Assembly (NCBI GenBank): GCA_021802225.1
Contig: JAKAAS010000138.1
Coordinates: 1 to 5,962, forward strand
Direction of reading: 5' to 3'
Origin: Bacillota bacterium
Lineage (GTDB): Bacteria; Bacillota_E; Sulfobacillia; Sulfobacillales; Sulfobacillaceae
DNA length: 5,962 bases
Both the position numbers and the translations under genes were made by a program. Within the stretch, counting starts at the first letter, position 1; each line of letters opens with the position of its first letter. The notes below the pieces were generated by a model that had not been told where the DNA came from, made no database searches, and was given only the letters and a program-made list of their open reading frames with translations. Of the stretch, positions 5,544 to 5,962 are shown piece by piece.

Positions 5544-5791
5544 TAGAACTCCTCCCGCGGTGTCCGGGACGATCCGCAATGAGGACACCCGAGGGCCCCT
5601 AGATGATCCCACTGTCCTCCACAGGCGGGACAGTACCGCTGCAACTCATGAAGAAGGTCGTCATGAAAACCGTCCCCGGGCCTGCTCTCCGGGACCGGCT
5701 CAATTGGGCGCGGGTCGCGGGCTCTTTGCGCAGGCAGATAAATCAGGGCAAAAACCGCCAGGGATAGGAGAATCGCTAGAAAATCAATCAT
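5543..5791 (-). CDS. Small membrane-anchored zinc-ribbon protein in the ccm operon
   Basis: The protein has 82 residues. One N-terminal transmembrane helix (about residues 3-20) is followed by basic AQRAR, which predicts that the C-terminal part faces the cytoplasm. A Pro/Arg/Glu linker and an acidic amphipathic segment (GFHDDLLHELQRY, 41-53) come next. The end is a compact zinc ribbon with four cysteines, CPAC (54-57) and CPHC (69-72). Spacing CxxC-x11-CxxC with a Gly after each pair is typical of structural zinc, not of thioredoxin-like redox sites or of heme attachment (no CxxCH). The LRCxxC motif of CcmH is absent, so it is not CcmH. The start is ATG at 5789-5791, seven bases from GGGAGG; a longer frame begins upstream but lacks such a site. 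It overlaps the ccmF-like end by eight bases. Similar small zinc-ribbon genes beside ccm genes are, to my recollection, present in other bacteria. Confidence 0.82.
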   Translation of the reverse strand: MIDFLAILLSLAVFALIYLPAQRARDPRPIEPVPESRPGDGFHDDLLHELQRYCPACGGQWDHLGALGCPHCGSSRTPREEF

Positions 5792-5962
5792 GGCCGGACC
5801 TCCCAGGAACGGCCGCCAGAATGGACCGGCCACGCCGCTTGGTATCCTCCCCCGTGAATTCCCATGCCCTCACCAGGGCCGCATCCCCGTGCGCCGGCGC
5901 CCCCATGGCCAGCAGTGTGCCCGCCACCAGCACATACATGCCTATCCAAATCCAACTCACCA
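5784..5962 (-). CDS. ccmF: C-terminal end of a CcmF-like heme lyase subunit, cut by the window edge
   Basis: The frame is open from the window edge to TGA at 5784-5786. The visible 58 residues start VSWIWIGMYVLVAGTLLAMG, a transmembrane helix with the W-I-W-x-G opening that is characteristic of the last helix of CcmF. A basic cytoplasmic tail of about 35 residues follows (RAWEFTGEDTKRRGRS). CcmF, with CcmH, ligates heme from CcmE onto the CxxCH of apocytochrome c. The gene location directly ahead of the rest of a ccm operon supports the call. The tail is a little long for CcmF. A GTG at 5958-5960 could instead be the start of a small membrane protein, since no upstream sequence is available to exclude that. 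Confidence 0.65.
   Translation of the reverse strand, partial: VSWIWIGMYVLVAGTLLAMGAPAHGDAALVRAWEFTGEDTKRRGRSILAAVPGRSGHD

Noticed and set aside
5543..5791. CPAC/CPHC pairs as a thioredoxin-like or heme-binding site
   Set aside because: Two CxxC pairs 11 residues apart with following Gly residues are the zinc-ribbon pattern, there is no His after either pair, and predicted topology is cytoplasmic.
1..5962. CRISPR arrays, tRNA or rRNA genes, insertion sequences with terminal repeats
   Set aside because: I saw no regularly spaced repeats, no cloverleaf with the conserved T-loop, no rRNA segments and no transposase motif.

Overview
The window holds two transcription blocks, both on the minus strand. 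They are described here in the direction of transcription, from high to low coordinates. The bacterium has moderately high GC (estimated by eye, not counted) and strong GGGAGG or AGGAGG ribosome binding sites. It matures c-type cytochromes by System I (Ccm) and regulates thiamine genes with a TPP riboswitch. The sequence does not fix the phylum. The purine-rich Shine-Dalgarno sites and GTG starts would suit a Gram-positive or deltaproteobacteria-like lineage, but this is only a guess.

Block 1 (5962 to 2349) is a tightly packed cytochrome c maturation operon. It begins with the C-terminal end of a CcmF-like heme lyase subunit, cut by the window edge. Next come an 82-residue membrane-anchored zinc-ribbon protein, a 275-residue secreted or membrane-anchored protein of unknown function, ccmA (ATPase), ccmB and ccmC (membrane subunits), and a ccmD-like small membrane protein. 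Most junctions overlap or lie within a few bases, so translational coupling is likely. In the established pathway CcmC, with CcmD, loads heme onto CcmE, CcmAB uses ATP to release holo-CcmE, and CcmF with CcmH attaches heme to apocytochrome. CcmE and CcmH are not in the window and would be expected upstream. The two uncharacterised genes between ccmF and ccmA are the least explained part of this module.

From about 2348 to 1761 there is a stretch of roughly 590 bases with no recognisable gene. It contains a weak terminator-like hairpin and some short open frames of doubtful status.

Block 2 (1760 to 1) begins with an extended -10 promoter, followed at once by a well-conserved TPP riboswitch (THI box). 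A leader of about 120 bases follows, with mutually exclusive hairpins, and then an NCS1-family permease. The TPP riboswitch makes this permease very likely CytX, the hydroxymethylpyrimidine (thiamine precursor) importer, rather than a cytosine transporter. The first 21 codons of another possible gene run off the window at position 1 and may belong to the same thiamine-regulated transcript.
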